The notes: generated by a model not told the origin, from the sequence alone. Positions 46,491 through 56,322 are shown, counted from the stretch's first letter. The stretch is 64,000 bases of DNA from an uncultured Brachyspira sp. (GCF_944388875.1 NZ_CALXKQ010000009.1:26014-90013), one strand, 5' to 3'. Numbers and translations are program-made.

Positions 46491-49373
46491 ATGGTTTTAG
46501 AGAAATTAAAACAACATGTTATTAGCAGATTGAGAGTTTTTAGTATTCCTATATACTTGTTAATTGATGTAGTATTTTGGAATTTGTTTATGTATATCAT
46601 ATATAGAGATTTACCTCCTATATATGGTATAAAAATTGTCTTAGCTGTAGTTTCCTTTATTTTTCTATTTAAATATTTAAGAAGATGGAAAGCAAATGCA
46701 GAAGTAAAATTGGCAAGCAGAACAATTTTTATATTTTTTATTATGTCTATTACTGGCAGTGTTTTAGAATTAATAATATACTCAATAGTTAATGATTCAT
46801 TTATGTATACAACAATAATAGCTTTCTTTGCTGCTACTATAAATGCCAGTTTATTAGTATTTGTATTCTCTTTATTATTTAAGATTTTCTCTAAAAATTT
46901 TGAATTGGAAGAAAATGTAGTAACATTTTATATTCCATTAACTGCTAAATTAAGTGTTACGGTTTATTTGTTTTTTTCTTCTATAGTGTTAGCATTTTTA
47001 TTAAATTATTGTAAAGTGGAAGAAAACACTTACATAAATACAGTCAGTGATCAAACTTTGAATGAGGTTCTTAATATATCAGGAAATATTAGTGATTTTA
47101 ATAACAAAGTAAGAGCGGATATGATATCTTACAATAATTTTGTATTAAGTATGTATTCAGGAAGAAACACTATAACAAGAAATATTATTCAGGAAGAATT
47201 TGTTAATAAACTTCCATATTATAATAATACATTGAATAATAATTATAATAGTATTTCTGTAAATATATATGATAAATATCTTGATACAGATTTACCTTAC
47301 TCTATAACTATAACTAAAGATGCTGCTACAGGCAAATATTCAACTAGATCGTCAGATTCTTTAAGCATGCATACATTTTTGGAGAATGATATAAAAGTTA
47401 ATAATATAGCCTTCAATGTAAATGTATATGATAGAAACAGCATATATATATCCTCATATTCTAAATTAAATCTTTTTGGTAATGATTTGGGTTATGTTAT
47501 AACAGAGGCAGATATTAGTGATATAGGCAGAATAATTAAAAATAATGATATACTGTCAAAATGGTCTTATGTTTATTATAGGGTAAATGATAGAGATATA
47601 GTTTTAAGTTCTGACAGCAGATATATATCAGAAAGAATCTCAGAAGTAATACAATCATCAGTAGAATTAAGTTCATATATTGAGAAATTTGAAAATAATA
47701 TAGAAAATAATATTTTTGATTATACCAGTAATATACCTATAGCAGAAAATAATTCTATAGTTATAGTTTCTTATTTAAAAGAATTAAAATTAATAGCCTT
47801 ATATTATAAAGATATTAATACTGTTATAAAAGATTCTAATATGGACAGCAGAATATTTTTATATGTTTCTTTGTATATATTAACATTTATTGTAGCATTT
47901 GTAATATATATTATTATTCTTAAGTTTTTGTTATTATCTATTAAAAAGGCGAATGTATCTACAGAAGCTCTCATTGGTGTAAATGGTGATTTGAGAAAGA
48001 GAATTTCATCAAGAAACAATGATGAAATAGGAGTTTTGATATATAACTTTAATTTATTCTTGGCAAGATTGGATACTTTGATAGGAGAGCTTAAATTAGA
48101 GAGTTATAAGGTTTTTGATGAAATAAAGATAATAGAAAAGGTTATTGATGAAAATACGAATAGAATTAATGATCAAAGTTCAAGTATTACAGAAAGTGTT
48201 GCAAGTGTTAATAATATAATTAACTCAATACAGAATGTTACTAATTCTACGGATCAGCAAAGACATGCATTTTCATCGGCTTCTATTGCAGTAGAAGAAC
48301 TTCTTCAGACAATTTATAAGATTAATGATAATATGGAGCGTCAGTCATCAGCGGTAGAACAGACTTCAGCTTCTATTGAAGAGATGATTTCTAATATTAC
48401 AAGTGTAGCAAAAAGTGTTAATAAGGCGGACAGCTTCTCTAAAAAATTACTTGTTGATGCCCATGACGGCGGTGATACGGTAGATGAGGTTATTGAGGCT
48501 GTAAGAGGTATTGAGGAAAGCTCTGACCAAATTAAAGAGATTGTTAACGTTATTCAAGGTATTGCCGAGCAGACTAACCTTTTGGCTATGAATGCTGCTA
48601 TTGAGGCTGCACATGCTGGAGAGCAGGGAAGAGGTTTCTCTGTTGTTGCTGACGAGATTAGATCTTTAGCGGAACATACTGCTGATAACACTAAATCTAT
48701 TACGAATATTATTAAGGCTATTACGAAGAGAATTGAAGAAACAGTGGAGCTTGCAAGTAACAGCGGTAAATCTTTGGATAATATACTTGATATGTCAGAA
48801 AATACTGCTAGGGTTGTTTCCGAGATTAATACGGCTAACAGTGAGTTAGAGGTTGGAGGAAGAGATATACTTGAAACTATCAGACACTTAAATAATATTA
48901 CAACTGGCGTTAAAGAAAGTGTTAAAGAGCAGATGAACAGCGGTGATGTGGTGGATAGCCAAATTACATTGCTTGACCAAATAACTAGAGAGGTTTCAGA
49001 TATTATTGAAGCTAACAGTTCAGGTGCTAAAGAGGTTGTACATGCTATGACTTTCCTCAATGAATTATCAGTAAAAACAGTGGAAGGAAACAAGGAGTTT
49101 TATGAGGCTACTGCTAAATTAAATGAGATATTTAATAAATTTAATGATCTTATGACTAAATTTGTTACTAATGCTGATAAGGTTGAGGAAGTAAATAATG
49201 ATAATTTAGATGATGAATCTTCTAATGATTATTCTGTGGATAAGAGAATGGATATGGAGCTTAAGAGTCTTGAAGAAGAATTTAAACATGATAATGACGG
49301 ATTTAAAAATAATGAAGAAGTATTAGAGATGCTTAAAGAAGATTTTAAAAATCCTGAAATGTTTGATAGGTAA
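46491..49373 (+). CDS. Large chemoreceptor with multi-helix N-terminus (960 aa)
   Basis: Methyl-accepting chemotaxis protein. The N-terminal ~170 residues hold about five hydrophobic helices ([80 protein letters not shown]). An extracytoplasmic region follows (~180-450), then another helix (~460-487), HAMP, and the signalling hairpin with tip [20 protein letters not shown]. The last ~65 residues are acidic and unlike typical receptors. Most chemoreceptors have two membrane helices, so the topology is unusual. GAGGATATT precedes the ATG. Confidence 0.92.
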   Translation: MVLEKLKQHVISRLRVFSIPIYLLIDVVFWNLFMYIIYRDLPPIYGIKIVLAVVSFIFLFKYLRRWKANAEVKLASRTIFIFFIMSITGSVLELIIYSIVNDSFMYTTIIAFFAATINASLLVFVFSLLFKIFSKNFELEENVVTFYIPLTAKLSVTVYLFFSSIVLAFLLNYCKVEENTYINTVSDQTLNEVLNISGNISDFNNKVRADMISYNNFVLSMYSGRNTITRNIIQEEFVNKLPYYNNTLNNNYNSISVNIYDKYLDTDLPYSITITKDAATGKYSTRSSDSLSMHTFLENDIKVNNIAFNVNVYDRNSIYISSYSKLNLFGNDLGYVITEADISDIGRIIKNNDILSKWSYVYYRVNDRDIVLSSDSRYISERISEVIQSSVELSSYIEKFENNIENNIFDYTSNIPIAENNSIVIVSYLKELKLIALYYKDINTVIKDSNMDSRIFLYVSLYILTFIVAFVIYIIILKFLLLSIKKANVSTEALIGVNGDLRKRISSRNNDEIGVLIYNFNLFLARLDTLIGELKLESYKVFDEIKIIEKVIDENTNRINDQSSSITESVASVNNIINSIQNVTNSTDQQRHAFSSASIAVEELLQTIYKINDNMERQSSAVEQTSASIEEMISNITSVAKSVNKADSFSKKLLVDAHDGGDTVDEVIEAVRGIEESSDQIKEIVNVIQGIAEQTNLLAMNAAIEAAHAGEQGRGFSVVADEIRSLAEHTADNTKSITNIIKAITKRIEETVELASNSGKSLDNILDMSENTARVVSEINTANSELEVGGRDILETIRHLNNITTGVKESVKEQMNSGDVVDSQITLLDQITREVSDIIEANSSGAKEVVHAMTFLNELSVKTVEGNKEFYEATAKLNEIFNKFNDLMTKFVTNADKVEEVNNDNLDDESSNDYSVDKRMDMELKSLEEEFKHDNDGFKNNEEVLEMLKEDFKNPEMFDR

Positions 49374-49393
49374 TTAAATAATATTTATTATAA

Positions 49394-49440
49394 AAAATAA
49401 GTGAGGTGTTATATGTAAAATATTAACCTTACTTATTTTT
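49394..49440 (+). terminator. Terminator of the large chemoreceptor gene
   Basis: A stem of at least 12 bp (AATAAGTGAGGT / ACCTTACTTATT, one G-T pair), followed by TTTTTTATTTT. Confidence 0.75.
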
Positions 49441-49507
49441 TTATTTTAAAAATAAAAATATTTCTTATCACAACAAATATGATTTTAAAGAAAAAAAACG
49501 AATTTTA

Positions 49508-49535
49508 TTGACAAACATAAAAAAATAGTTATACT
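49508..49535 (+). promoter_or_regulatory. Promoter of the alr operon
   Basis: TTGACA, 16-bp spacer and TATACT, ~28 bp before the alr ATG. Confidence 0.65.
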
Positions 49536-49563
49536 AAAATTTATACAAGGTTGGAAATTAAAT

Positions 49564-50667
49564 ATGTTAAATTTTACGGTGGCTGAAGTTAATTTATCGA
49601 ATTTAGAAAATAACATGAAAAATATACGTACACTTCTAAATGGTGTAAAACTACTTAATATAGTTAAAGCAGATGCTTATGGGCATGGGATAGTTGCTAT
49701 ATCTAATGCTTCAGAAAGGTTTGGAGCAGATGCTTTGGGGGTCGCTACAGTTGAAGAGGCTATAAAGATAAGAGAAAACGGAGTTAGTATTCCAATAATA
49801 GTTTTGTTTCAGCATTATAAAAAAGATTCTGATTTAGTATGCCGGTACAATTTAACACCTATAATAAGTAATGATGAATGTCTGCCGTATTATAATGATT
49901 ATTTAAATAAATATGGAGGGAAGCTTGGGTTATATATAAAGGTCGATACTGGTTTGAATAGGATGGGTGCCAAGCCTGAGGATGTATTGGATCTAGCAAA
50001 GAAGGTTCTGTCGTACAATAATTTAAGTATAGAAGGTATTAATACTCATTATGCTGGTGCGGATATGACAGAAGATCATGCCAAAGAATTTACCAGAAAT
50101 CAAATAAATATTTTCAATGAAGTTCTATCTAATTTAAAAGCTAATAATATTAATATAAATAATGCCCATACAGCAAATTCTGCTGCCTTAATTTCATATA
50201 AAGATACATATTTTGATATGATTCGTGCAGGAATAATATTGTACGGATATCCTTATTCTGATGTAAGCAGTATAGAAGTAAAACCTATTCTTAATTTAAA
50301 GTCTAGAGTTATTTTAGTTAGAAATATAAAAAAGGGTGAAAGTATTTCTTATGGTATGACATGGACAGCAAATAAGGATACTAAAGTTGCTGTTGTTCCT
50401 GTGGGATATGCTGACGGAATATCAAGGAAATTGTCTAATAATTGGGAAGTAAAAATTAATGGTAAATATTATCCTTTAAGGGGAAAAATATGCATGGATT
50501 CTATTATTATAGATGTGGGCAATGATAATATAAAATCGGAAGATGAAGTTTTAATATTTGGAGATGATGAGAGATTAAATGCTAAAACTATGGCAGATAA
50601 AGTTGGAACTATAAGCCATGAGGTGCTGGTAAATATAGGATATAGAGTTAAAAGACTTTATATATAA
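49564..50667 (+). CDS. alr: Alanine racemase
   Basis: PLP enzyme interconverting L- and D-alanine for peptidoglycan. Lys35 in LNIVKADAYGHG binds PLP. Further landmarks are KVDTGLNRMG, THYAGAD, RAGIILYG, the catalytic-Tyr segment ISYGMTWTA and GKICMDSIIID. Length (367 aa) is typical. It starts a two-gene operon with an alanine symporter, so alanine import and racemisation are probably co-regulated. Confidence 0.96.
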   Translation: MLNFTVAEVNLSNLENNMKNIRTLLNGVKLLNIVKADAYGHGIVAISNASERFGADALGVATVEEAIKIRENGVSIPIIVLFQHYKKDSDLVCRYNLTPIISNDECLPYYNDYLNKYGGKLGLYIKVDTGLNRMGAKPEDVLDLAKKVLSYNNLSIEGINTHYAGADMTEDHAKEFTRNQINIFNEVLSNLKANNININNAHTANSAALISYKDTYFDMIRAGIILYGYPYSDVSSIEVKPILNLKSRVILVRNIKKGESISYGMTWTANKDTKVAVVPVGYADGISRKLSNNWEVKINGKYYPLRGKICMDSIIIDVGNDNIKSEDEVLIFGDDERLNAKTMADKVGTISHEVLVNIGYRVKRLYI

Positions 50668-50693
50668 ATAAATTAATTTTAGGGAGAAAAAAA

Positions 50694-52067
50694 ATGGTTG
50701 AAATGATATCTCAAATTAATGGCGTCATCAACAGTTTTGTATGGGGTCCTATTATGTTGACCTTATTGGTTGGTACAGGTATATTTTTAAGTATTAGGAC
50801 AGGGTTTATTCAGGTTACAAAAATACCTTTATGGGTTAAACACACTTTCGGTTCTTTGGCTAAAAGACAGGACGCTGATGATAATATTACACCTTTTCAG
50901 GCGGTTAGTACGGCATTAGCAAGTACAGTAGGAACTGGTAACATAGCTGGTGTAACTACTGCTATAGTTGCAGGAGGTCCTGGAGCATTGTTTTGGATGT
51001 GGTTTGCTGCTTTCTTCGGAATGGTTACTAAATATTCTGAAGTTATATTAGCAGTTCATTACAGAATAAAAGATGATCAAGGACATCACCACGGCGGTCC
51101 TATGTACTACATATCAAAAGGTGCTAATTTACCTTGGCTTGGAAGTATATTTGCTGCTTTAGCTGCTTTAGCTTGTTTTGGTGCTGGTAATATGACTCAG
51201 ACTAATGCTATGGCTGCCGTTATGAATCAAAACTTTGGAGTACCTCATATAGTTACAGGTATTGTTGTAGTTGCTATAACAGGCGTTATTATCATAGGTG
51301 GTATTAAAAGAATAGCTACTGTTACAGAAAAATTAGTTCCTGTTATGTGTGTTATATATATAGTTTCTGGTATAGTAATATTAGTTATGAATGCAGATAA
51401 AATTCCTAATGCTTTCCAAAGAATATTCTCAGAAGCATTTTCATTAAAACAAGTTGGTGCTGGTTTTATGGGATATGCAATAATGATGGGAATTAGATAT
51501 GGTTTTGCACGCGGTGTATTTTCAAATGAAGCAGGTTTAGGAACTGCTCCTATGGCACATGGTGCTAGTAATTCTAAAAACCCTGTAGAACAAGGTTTAT
51601 GGGGTATATTTGAAGTATTAGTTGATACTTTTTTTGTTTGTACTTTAACTGGTCTTATGGCTATTATTTTCTTGGAACTAAATCAAGGTACTAAATTAAA
51701 TGGTGCTGAGTTAATATCTGCTTCTTATGGTGCTAATTTGGGAAGAGCTGGTTCAATAATACTTACAGTTTCATTGATATTATTTGCTTTCACTACTTTT
51801 GTAGGATGGTCACATTATGGTGTAGTTGCTTTAGGTTATCTTACAAAAAGAAATAGAATAGCTTCTTATTCATATAGAATTATATTCTTAGTAGTTGGTT
51901 TGATTGGTGCTGTAAGCCAATTAGAATTAATATGGGCTATAGCTGATACATTAAATGGTTTAATGGCTTTGCCTAACTTGATAGGTCTTCTAATATTATC
52001 TCCTAAAGTTGCTCAGCTTACTAGAGATTATATGAAAGATCCTAATTCTATAAGAATGAAAGATTAA
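50694..52067 (+). CDS. Alanine/glycine:sodium symporter (AGCS family)
   Basis: Membrane protein with about ten or eleven helices, importing alanine or glycine with Na+ or H+. The AGCS signatures STVGTGNIAGVTTAIVAGGP and WMWFAAFFGMVTKYSEVILA are near ~82-120, with HHGGPMYYISKG following. RGVFSNEAGLGTAPMAHGAS (~268-290) is another family landmark. AGGGAG precedes the ATG, 26 bp behind alr. Behind it lie a decayed copy of its own 3' end and then a terminator. Confidence 0.94.
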   Translation: MVEMISQINGVINSFVWGPIMLTLLVGTGIFLSIRTGFIQVTKIPLWVKHTFGSLAKRQDADDNITPFQAVSTALASTVGTGNIAGVTTAIVAGGPGALFWMWFAAFFGMVTKYSEVILAVHYRIKDDQGHHHGGPMYYISKGANLPWLGSIFAALAALACFGAGNMTQTNAMAAVMNQNFGVPHIVTGIVVVAITGVIIIGGIKRIATVTEKLVPVMCVIYIVSGIVILVMNADKIPNAFQRIFSEAFSLKQVGAGFMGYAIMMGIRYGFARGVFSNEAGLGTAPMAHGASNSKNPVEQGLWGIFEVLVDTFFVCTLTGLMAIIFLELNQGTKLNGAELISASYGANLGRAGSIILTVSLILFAFTTFVGWSHYGVVALGYLTKRNRIASYSYRIIFLVVGLIGAVSQLELIWAIADTLNGLMALPNLIGLLILSPKVAQLTRDYMKDPNSIRMKD

Positions 52068-52140
52068 AACACAGTTTGATATGATTTTAAAAATTTTTAT
52101 TTTTGGAAGTGATATTGCGGAATTTGATAAGAGAATTTAC

Positions 52141-52260
52141 TTTAATATGAGGTGTAGCTGATACTTTAATGGTTTTATTGCTATTCCTAATTTAAATAAG
52201 TCTTTTAACTCTATATTATGTATGCTGAAACTCAGTAAAGATTCACTTTAAAATCCGCAT
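52141..52260 (+). pseudogene. Decayed 3' fragment of a second alanine symporter gene
   Basis: TTAATATGAGGTGTAGCTGA and the following ~60 bases line up with TTAATATGGGCTATAGCTGA and its continuation near 51929-51998 in the intact gene, with substitutions and small deletions, up to AATAAGTCTTTTAA versus GATAGGTCTTCTAA. The frame is broken. It looks like the remnant of a tandem duplicate whose body was deleted. Confidence 0.6.
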
Positions 52261-52274
52261 AAAATTATTATAGT

Positions 52275-52306
52275 ATCCCTGTCTATTAATTTAGGCAGGG
52301 ATTTTT
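52275..52306 (+). terminator. Terminator of the alr-symporter operon
   Basis: The stem ATCCCTG / CAGGGAT with a 14-nt loop is followed by TTTTT. It lies ~200 bp behind the intact symporter gene, after the pseudogene fragment. Confidence 0.75.
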
Positions 52307-52331
52307 AATATATAAAAAGTGCTATATGGTA

Positions 52332-52360
52332 TTGACTTTTTATTAATATTATTATATAAT
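52332..52360 (+). promoter_or_regulatory. Promoter of the flavin reductase gene
   Basis: TTGACT, 17-bp spacer and TATAAT, ~27 bp before the ATG at 52388. Confidence 0.75.
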
Positions 52361-52387
52361 TAGTTATTATTATTAATAAGGATGCGT

Positions 52388-53044
52388 ATGAATACTTTTG
52401 CTTTAACTAAACTTTCTTATGGTATGTATATTCTATCCACTATGGATGGAGATAAACCTGTAGGCTGTACAATTAATACATCAACTCAGATTACGGCTAC
52501 TCCTACAACTATAATGATTAGTGTTAATAAAAACAATTATACTAACGGATGTATAAAGAAAAATGGTAAGTTTGCTCTTTCTATACTTTCAGAAAAAAGT
52601 GATTCTACATTGATAGGCGGATTTGGATTTAGAAGTTCTAGGGATAATAATAAATTTGAAAATGTCGATTATGAAATAAAATATGAAATGCCTATAATAA
52701 AAGCAGCTAATGCCTACTTAATTTGTAAAGTAGTTGATAGTTTAGAAGTACATACGCATACCATATTTATAGGTGAGCTTTTAGAGGCTGAGATATTGGA
52801 TAATGAGGCTAATTCTATGACTTATTCTTATTATCATAATGTAATTAAAGGAAATACTCCTGCAAATGCTTCTACTGCTAATGCTTACAAAAAAGAAGAT
52901 AAAAAGGAAGAAGCTAAAGCTGTTTATAGATGTAAAACTTGCGGATTTGAATATAAGGGAGATATTCCTTTTGAAGATTTACCTAAAGATTGGGTTTGTC
53001 CTATATGCGGAGAGCCTAAAAGCAATTTTGAAAAAATCTCATAA
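52388..53044 (+). CDS. Flavin reductase-rubredoxin fusion (flavoredoxin type)
   Basis: Residues ~1-150 are an FMN-binding flavin-reductase domain ([52 protein letters not shown]). After a Lys/Ala-rich linker, residues ~175-218 are a complete rubredoxin with [10 protein letters not shown] and [11 protein letters not shown] binding iron. Such fusions pass electrons from NAD(P)H through FMN to rubredoxin partners, often for oxygen or peroxide detoxification in anaerobes (family knowledge). The second ATG is preferred because AAGGA lies 5 nt before it; the first ATG abuts that site. Confidence 0.9.
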   Translation: MNTFALTKLSYGMYILSTMDGDKPVGCTINTSTQITATPTTIMISVNKNNYTNGCIKKNGKFALSILSEKSDSTLIGGFGFRSSRDNNKFENVDYEIKYEMPIIKAANAYLICKVVDSLEVHTHTIFIGELLEAEILDNEANSMTYSYYHNVIKGNTPANASTANAYKKEDKKEEAKAVYRCKTCGFEYKGDIPFEDLPKDWVCPICGEPKSNFEKIS

Positions 53045-53080
53045 TAATAAATCAAACTAATTTTTACCCCAATTTTTATG

Positions 53081-53112
53081 ACAGTGCATATACAGAAAAA
53101 TATATGCACTGT
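53081..53112. terminator. Hairpin behind the flavin reductase gene
   Basis: A 12-bp perfect stem (ACAGTGCATATA / TATATGCACTGT) with an 8-nt loop. No clear T-run follows, so its role as terminator is uncertain. Confidence 0.45.
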
Positions 53113-53136
53113 ATGAATTATAAAGGAAATATCAAT

Positions 53137-53223
53137 ATGATAAAAATTGTAAATAATTCATTCTTTAGCGATGAAGATTATAAATTATTAATAGAAGAAT
53201 ATAAATCAATTATTAATATTTAA
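53137..53223 (+). CDS. Tiny ORF (28 aa), homologue of the 42-aa ORF near 60 kb
   Basis: AAAGGA lies 7 nt before an ATG reading MIKIVNNSFFSDEDYKLLIE then EYKSIINI. This aligns with the 42-aa ORF at 59960-60088 (DDEYRLLIDEYNDIINN). Its stop overlaps the end of the convergent methyltransferase gene, and it ends where the homologue continues for 12 more residues, so it may be truncated. Two independent copies, each with a ribosome site, suggest a real small protein. Function unknown. Confidence 0.5.
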   Translation: MIKIVNNSFFSDEDYKLLIEEYKSIINI

Positions 53224-54836
53224 GAAATGAAATTATCTGTTTCTTTTAATATATTATTCTTTAAGTTATCTCTTTTAGCTTTTAATTTTTTTAATATATC
53301 TGATGCCAGCTTTTTATCTTTTAAAGATTTTCTTATCTGCCAAAATCCTGTATCCCATAAAGATATCTTAAATTTTTCTCTGTCAATTTGATATATATTG
53401 GAATAAAAAAACTTATAAAGCTCTTTTCCTATATCAATTAATTCTAAAGCCTCTTTTGAAATATATTTTATATTTTTATTTAGATACTCATATACATATC
53501 TTTTTTCATCATTGTATTCAAATAGTGTACATCCAGAATATACCTCTTTATAATCAAAAGGGTAGAATTGATTAATGATTTTATAATAATTATCTTTATA
53601 TAAAATATTATCCATAGAAGAAGTTTGATTTGAAGTAGAAAACAAACTCCATACCACGCAGTCGAGTATAAACTTTTTCTTTGGTTCTTTTTTTGGTATT
53701 GAGAACTGATCGCTTCCATTAAGCCAATTAACCTTTACTGTTCTTCTAACAGCATGTATGACCATAGCTTTTTCAAAATTTTCTTTTGTTATTGATAATG
53801 AACCTGCTGATGCCTGAGGAGCTGAAAATATTGCTGTGAGATTTTGTTTTTGCAAATCACTTCCGCAGCTCATAAGAGAACCAATAAAACCTTCGCATAC
53901 TTTATCTCTTATATCTCTGCCGCTTGTTTTTACTTTTATAGCTGATGACAATGGAACGAATGTATAGGAAGTTCTAATTCTTTTTATCCATTTATTAAGC
54001 AAATTATTTCTATCAACTACACTGTAATTTTTTTTATCTATTATATTACATTTATCATCTATAACATCAAGCATTATATTTTCATTTCTTATATTGTATT
54101 TATTATTAATATTCCATATTATAAAACTTACTGGAAATGGTGTTGTTTTGGATGTATTATCAAAATTTGATGAAGAGAATATAAAGCCCGATATAAACTT
54201 GTAACTGCATACCTTATTTCTAAACTTTTCATTATTATTATATTTTATATAGTTAGTTTTTGAGAATATAGCTAGAATAATATTATTATTATTTATAAAC
54301 TCCTGATTTATTCTAAACATAAACTGAGCGTAAAGTTCTCTTGATGCTTCCCCCAATTTTTCACTATGCATTATATCTCTTATTTTGCTTACACTTACGT
54401 TTTTTTTGCTTTTTGAGTTTGTGCCTGCAACCTGACTTGTGGCATAAGGTGGATTAATAAATATAATCCATTTTATATTTTTATTTTTTAAATCATTTTG
54501 TAATATTAAAGGAAGTTTTTTATATTTTATATTTTTATCATCAATATCATCATTTAAATAATCATATTGAAATAAGCATGCATCCTTAAAAGTTTTTCTG
54601 CAGTATTCTATGTCATTATTATCTATTGTAGACATATATAAATATTTATGATATTTTTTTTCTATATAATATTCAAGATTTCCTTTTCCGCATGACATAT
54701 CCCATATTCTATAATTCCCATTATCCAGTTCTTTCTTATCTACTGCATCATATATATATTGAACAGCTTTTTGAGCAAATATTAATGGAGTATAAAATTC
54801 TCCTAAGTATCTTTTTTTTGAATTATATTCTTTCAT
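53220..54836 (-). CDS. N6-adenine DNA methyltransferase (orphan)
   Basis: SAM-dependent methyltransferase. Motif I is DMSCGKG (46-52) and motif IV NPPY (128-131), which marks amino-methylating enzymes, mainly N6-adenine. The N-terminal KKRYLGEFYTPLIFAQKAV is the usual lead of this group. The region after ~300 may be the target-recognition part (SSAIKVKTSGRDIRD, GSDQFSIPKK). Length (538 aa). No restriction endonuclease gene is adjacent. The ATG has no ribosome site; a promoter lies immediately upstream, so the mRNA is probably leaderless. Confidence 0.87.
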   Translation of the reverse strand: MKEYNSKKRYLGEFYTPLIFAQKAVQYIYDAVDKKELDNGNYRIWDMSCGKGNLEYYIEKKYHKYLYMSTIDNNDIEYCRKTFKDACLFQYDYLNDDIDDKNIKYKKLPLILQNDLKNKNIKWIIFINPPYATSQVAGTNSKSKKNVSVSKIRDIMHSEKLGEASRELYAQFMFRINQEFINNNNIILAIFSKTNYIKYNNNEKFRNKVCSYKFISGFIFSSSNFDNTSKTTPFPVSFIIWNINNKYNIRNENIMLDVIDDKCNIIDKKNYSVVDRNNLLNKWIKRIRTSYTFVPLSSAIKVKTSGRDIRDKVCEGFIGSLMSCGSDLQKQNLTAIFSAPQASAGSLSITKENFEKAMVIHAVRRTVKVNWLNGSDQFSIPKKEPKKKFILDCVVWSLFSTSNQTSSMDNILYKDNYYKIINQFYPFDYKEVYSGCTLFEYNDEKRYVYEYLNKNIKYISKEALELIDIGKELYKFFYSNIYQIDREKFKISLWDTGFWQIRKSLKDKKLASDILKKLKAKRDNLKNNILKETDNFIS

Positions 54837-54844
54837 AATTTATT

Positions 54845-54873
54845 ATTGTATAGCTAATAAATTTTTATTTCAA
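54845..54873 (-). promoter_or_regulatory. Promoter directly before the methyltransferase gene
   Basis: Minus-strand TTGAAA, 17-bp spacer and TACAAT. The -10 ends 8 nt before the ATG at 54836, so the mRNA should start at or within 1-2 nt of the start codon. Confidence 0.7.
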
Positions 54874-54971
54874 TTTTATTATATATTTATTTGAAAAAGT
54901 GATATATATTAATAAATTTTGAAAATAAAAAGTATTAATAGTATTTATATAGTAAATTATATTTGAAATTC

Positions 54972-54999
54972 TTGACTTTAATATATAATATGGTATACT
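54972..54999 (+). promoter_or_regulatory. Promoter upstream of the heptamer repeat
   Basis: TTGACT, 16-bp spacer and TATACT. The -10 ends 6 nt before an ATG at 55006, which opens an ORF through the repeat. Confidence 0.7.
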
Positions 55000-55005
55000 C
55001 TATAC

Positions 55006-55098
55006 ATGTTAAATATATCAACAATCAACAATCAACAATCAACAATCAACAATCAACAATCAACAATCAACAATCAACAATCAACAATCAACAAATAA
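55006..55098 (+). CDS. Possible leaderless upstream ORF through the heptamer repeat (30 aa)
   Basis: From the ATG 6 nt behind the -10 element the frame reads MLNI, then STINNQQ three times, then STINK and a stop. Because the repeat unit is 7 bp, each gain or loss of a unit shifts the frame. With one unit fewer (or two more) the frame would continue through TNNFLYKIYPIFIIVFFTSV and stop at 55157-55159, one base before the next gene's ATG. Translation of this ORF is a hypothesis. Confidence 0.4.
   Translation: MLNISTINNQQSTINNQQSTINNQQSTINK
55017..55093 (+). repeat. Heptanucleotide tandem repeat (ATCAACA) x 11
   Basis: Eleven perfect copies of ATCAACA lie between a promoter and the gene at 55161. 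Perfect short repeats of this length mutate readily by slipped-strand mispairing. Confidence 0.97.
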
Positions 55099-55160
55099 TT
55101 TTTTATATAAAATATATCCTATTTTCATAATAGTTTTTTTTACAAGCGTAGGAGTTTAAT

Positions 55161-56219
55161 ATGTATAACCATAATTTATTCTTTAATGAAAAATATGAAA
55201 TAAGAGGTAAGAAATTTGATGATCAAATAAATGAATGGAGTACAAAATATAAATCTTTAATGTCCATAGAACAAAAAAGATTTTTAATGTCTATTATATC
55301 AGAAAATAAAATTAAAAATGTACTTGAAGTAGGTATATTTAATGGGGTATCATCATTATGCATTTTAAAATCTGGATTATCAGCAAATAAAGATTTTCAT
55401 TTATATAGCATTGATTTAAATAATAATAAGGATTTTGTAGGGCAAGCAGTTTTTGGATTTTGTAATGAGGAAGAGTTAAAACATTACCATATTAATATAG
55501 GTAAAACGGTCTTTGATATAGAAAATATTGTTCCTAAAGATATTAAATTTGATTTAGTATTTATAGATGCTGGACATCATCATCCTCATCCGTTAATTGA
55601 TCTTATATTTTCCATACCATATATGCATGAAAATACAATTATAGTATTGCATGATGTTATAGATTATATGAGACCTAATGCATGGGGAGAAAGTTTTATA
55701 TTTGAATCTTGGCAAGGGGATAAATATAGATTATATGATGATTTTGAGAATAATATATATTCAGGAATGGGATGTATAAAACTATATAAAACAAAGGAAG
55801 AATTATATGATAATATTAAATTAGTTGCCAATATACCTTTTAGGGCAAATCCATGGGCAATTAAGTATAATCCAGATAAAGAAATTATGGATAGTTTAAC
55901 AATTAGTTTAAAAGATTTAGATATTCTAAAAGAATATATTGGAAAATATTATAATAAAGACTTTGCTGATGAAATATATAATATTTTTATAAAAAATTAT
56001 AAAGAATACGAGAGAAACTGTTTACTGTATATGCATGAAACTAGATTTTTTAATTATTTATTTGAAAATACATTTGAAATTGATAGAAATATAAATGAGG
56101 TTAATAATAGGATAGATAATCTTATAAGTATGGTAGTATGGTTTATACCTATAAGAAAAATAAGAGATAAGATAAGAGATAAAATAAAATATAAAATAAG
56201 AGGTAAAAACAGTATATAG
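55161..56219 (+). CDS. CmcI-like / class I SAM methyltransferase, surface polysaccharide type
   Basis: The N-terminal half has a Rossmann methyltransferase fold: VLEVGIFNGVSSLCIL (motif I), LYSIDLNN, FDLVFIDAGHHHPHP and IIVLHDVIDYM. This resembles cephalosporin hydroxylase (CmcI)/Methyltransf_24 proteins found in glycan-modifying clusters. The C-terminus (~240-352) is helical and ends in a repetitive basic tail (IRKIRDKIRDKIKYKIRGK). An AGGAG site supports the start. No neighbouring glycan gene is present. Expression may vary through the heptamer repeat upstream. Confidence 0.75.
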   Translation: MYNHNLFFNEKYEIRGKKFDDQINEWSTKYKSLMSIEQKRFLMSIISENKIKNVLEVGIFNGVSSLCILKSGLSANKDFHLYSIDLNNNKDFVGQAVFGFCNEEELKHYHINIGKTVFDIENIVPKDIKFDLVFIDAGHHHPHPLIDLIFSIPYMHENTIIVLHDVIDYMRPNAWGESFIFESWQGDKYRLYDDFENNIYSGMGCIKLYKTKEELYDNIKLVANIPFRANPWAIKYNPDKEIMDSLTISLKDLDILKEYIGKYYNKDFADEIYNIFIKNYKEYERNCLLYMHETRFFNYLFENTFEIDRNINEVNNRIDNLISMVVWFIPIRKIRDKIRDKIKYKIRGKNSI

Positions 56220-56322
56220 TATAAAATAAATATGGTATTATTTATTAAAATATTAAATCTATAAAATTTATATTAATATTAGAATAACAGTGTTATTATA
56301 TTTAATGCATTGATGTTATTAA

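Noticed and set aside
48554..49093. 179-aa minus-strand open frame within the large chemoreceptor
   Set aside because: It is the antisense of the conserved signalling hairpin; its composition (Ser/Leu-rich) reflects the opposite strand.
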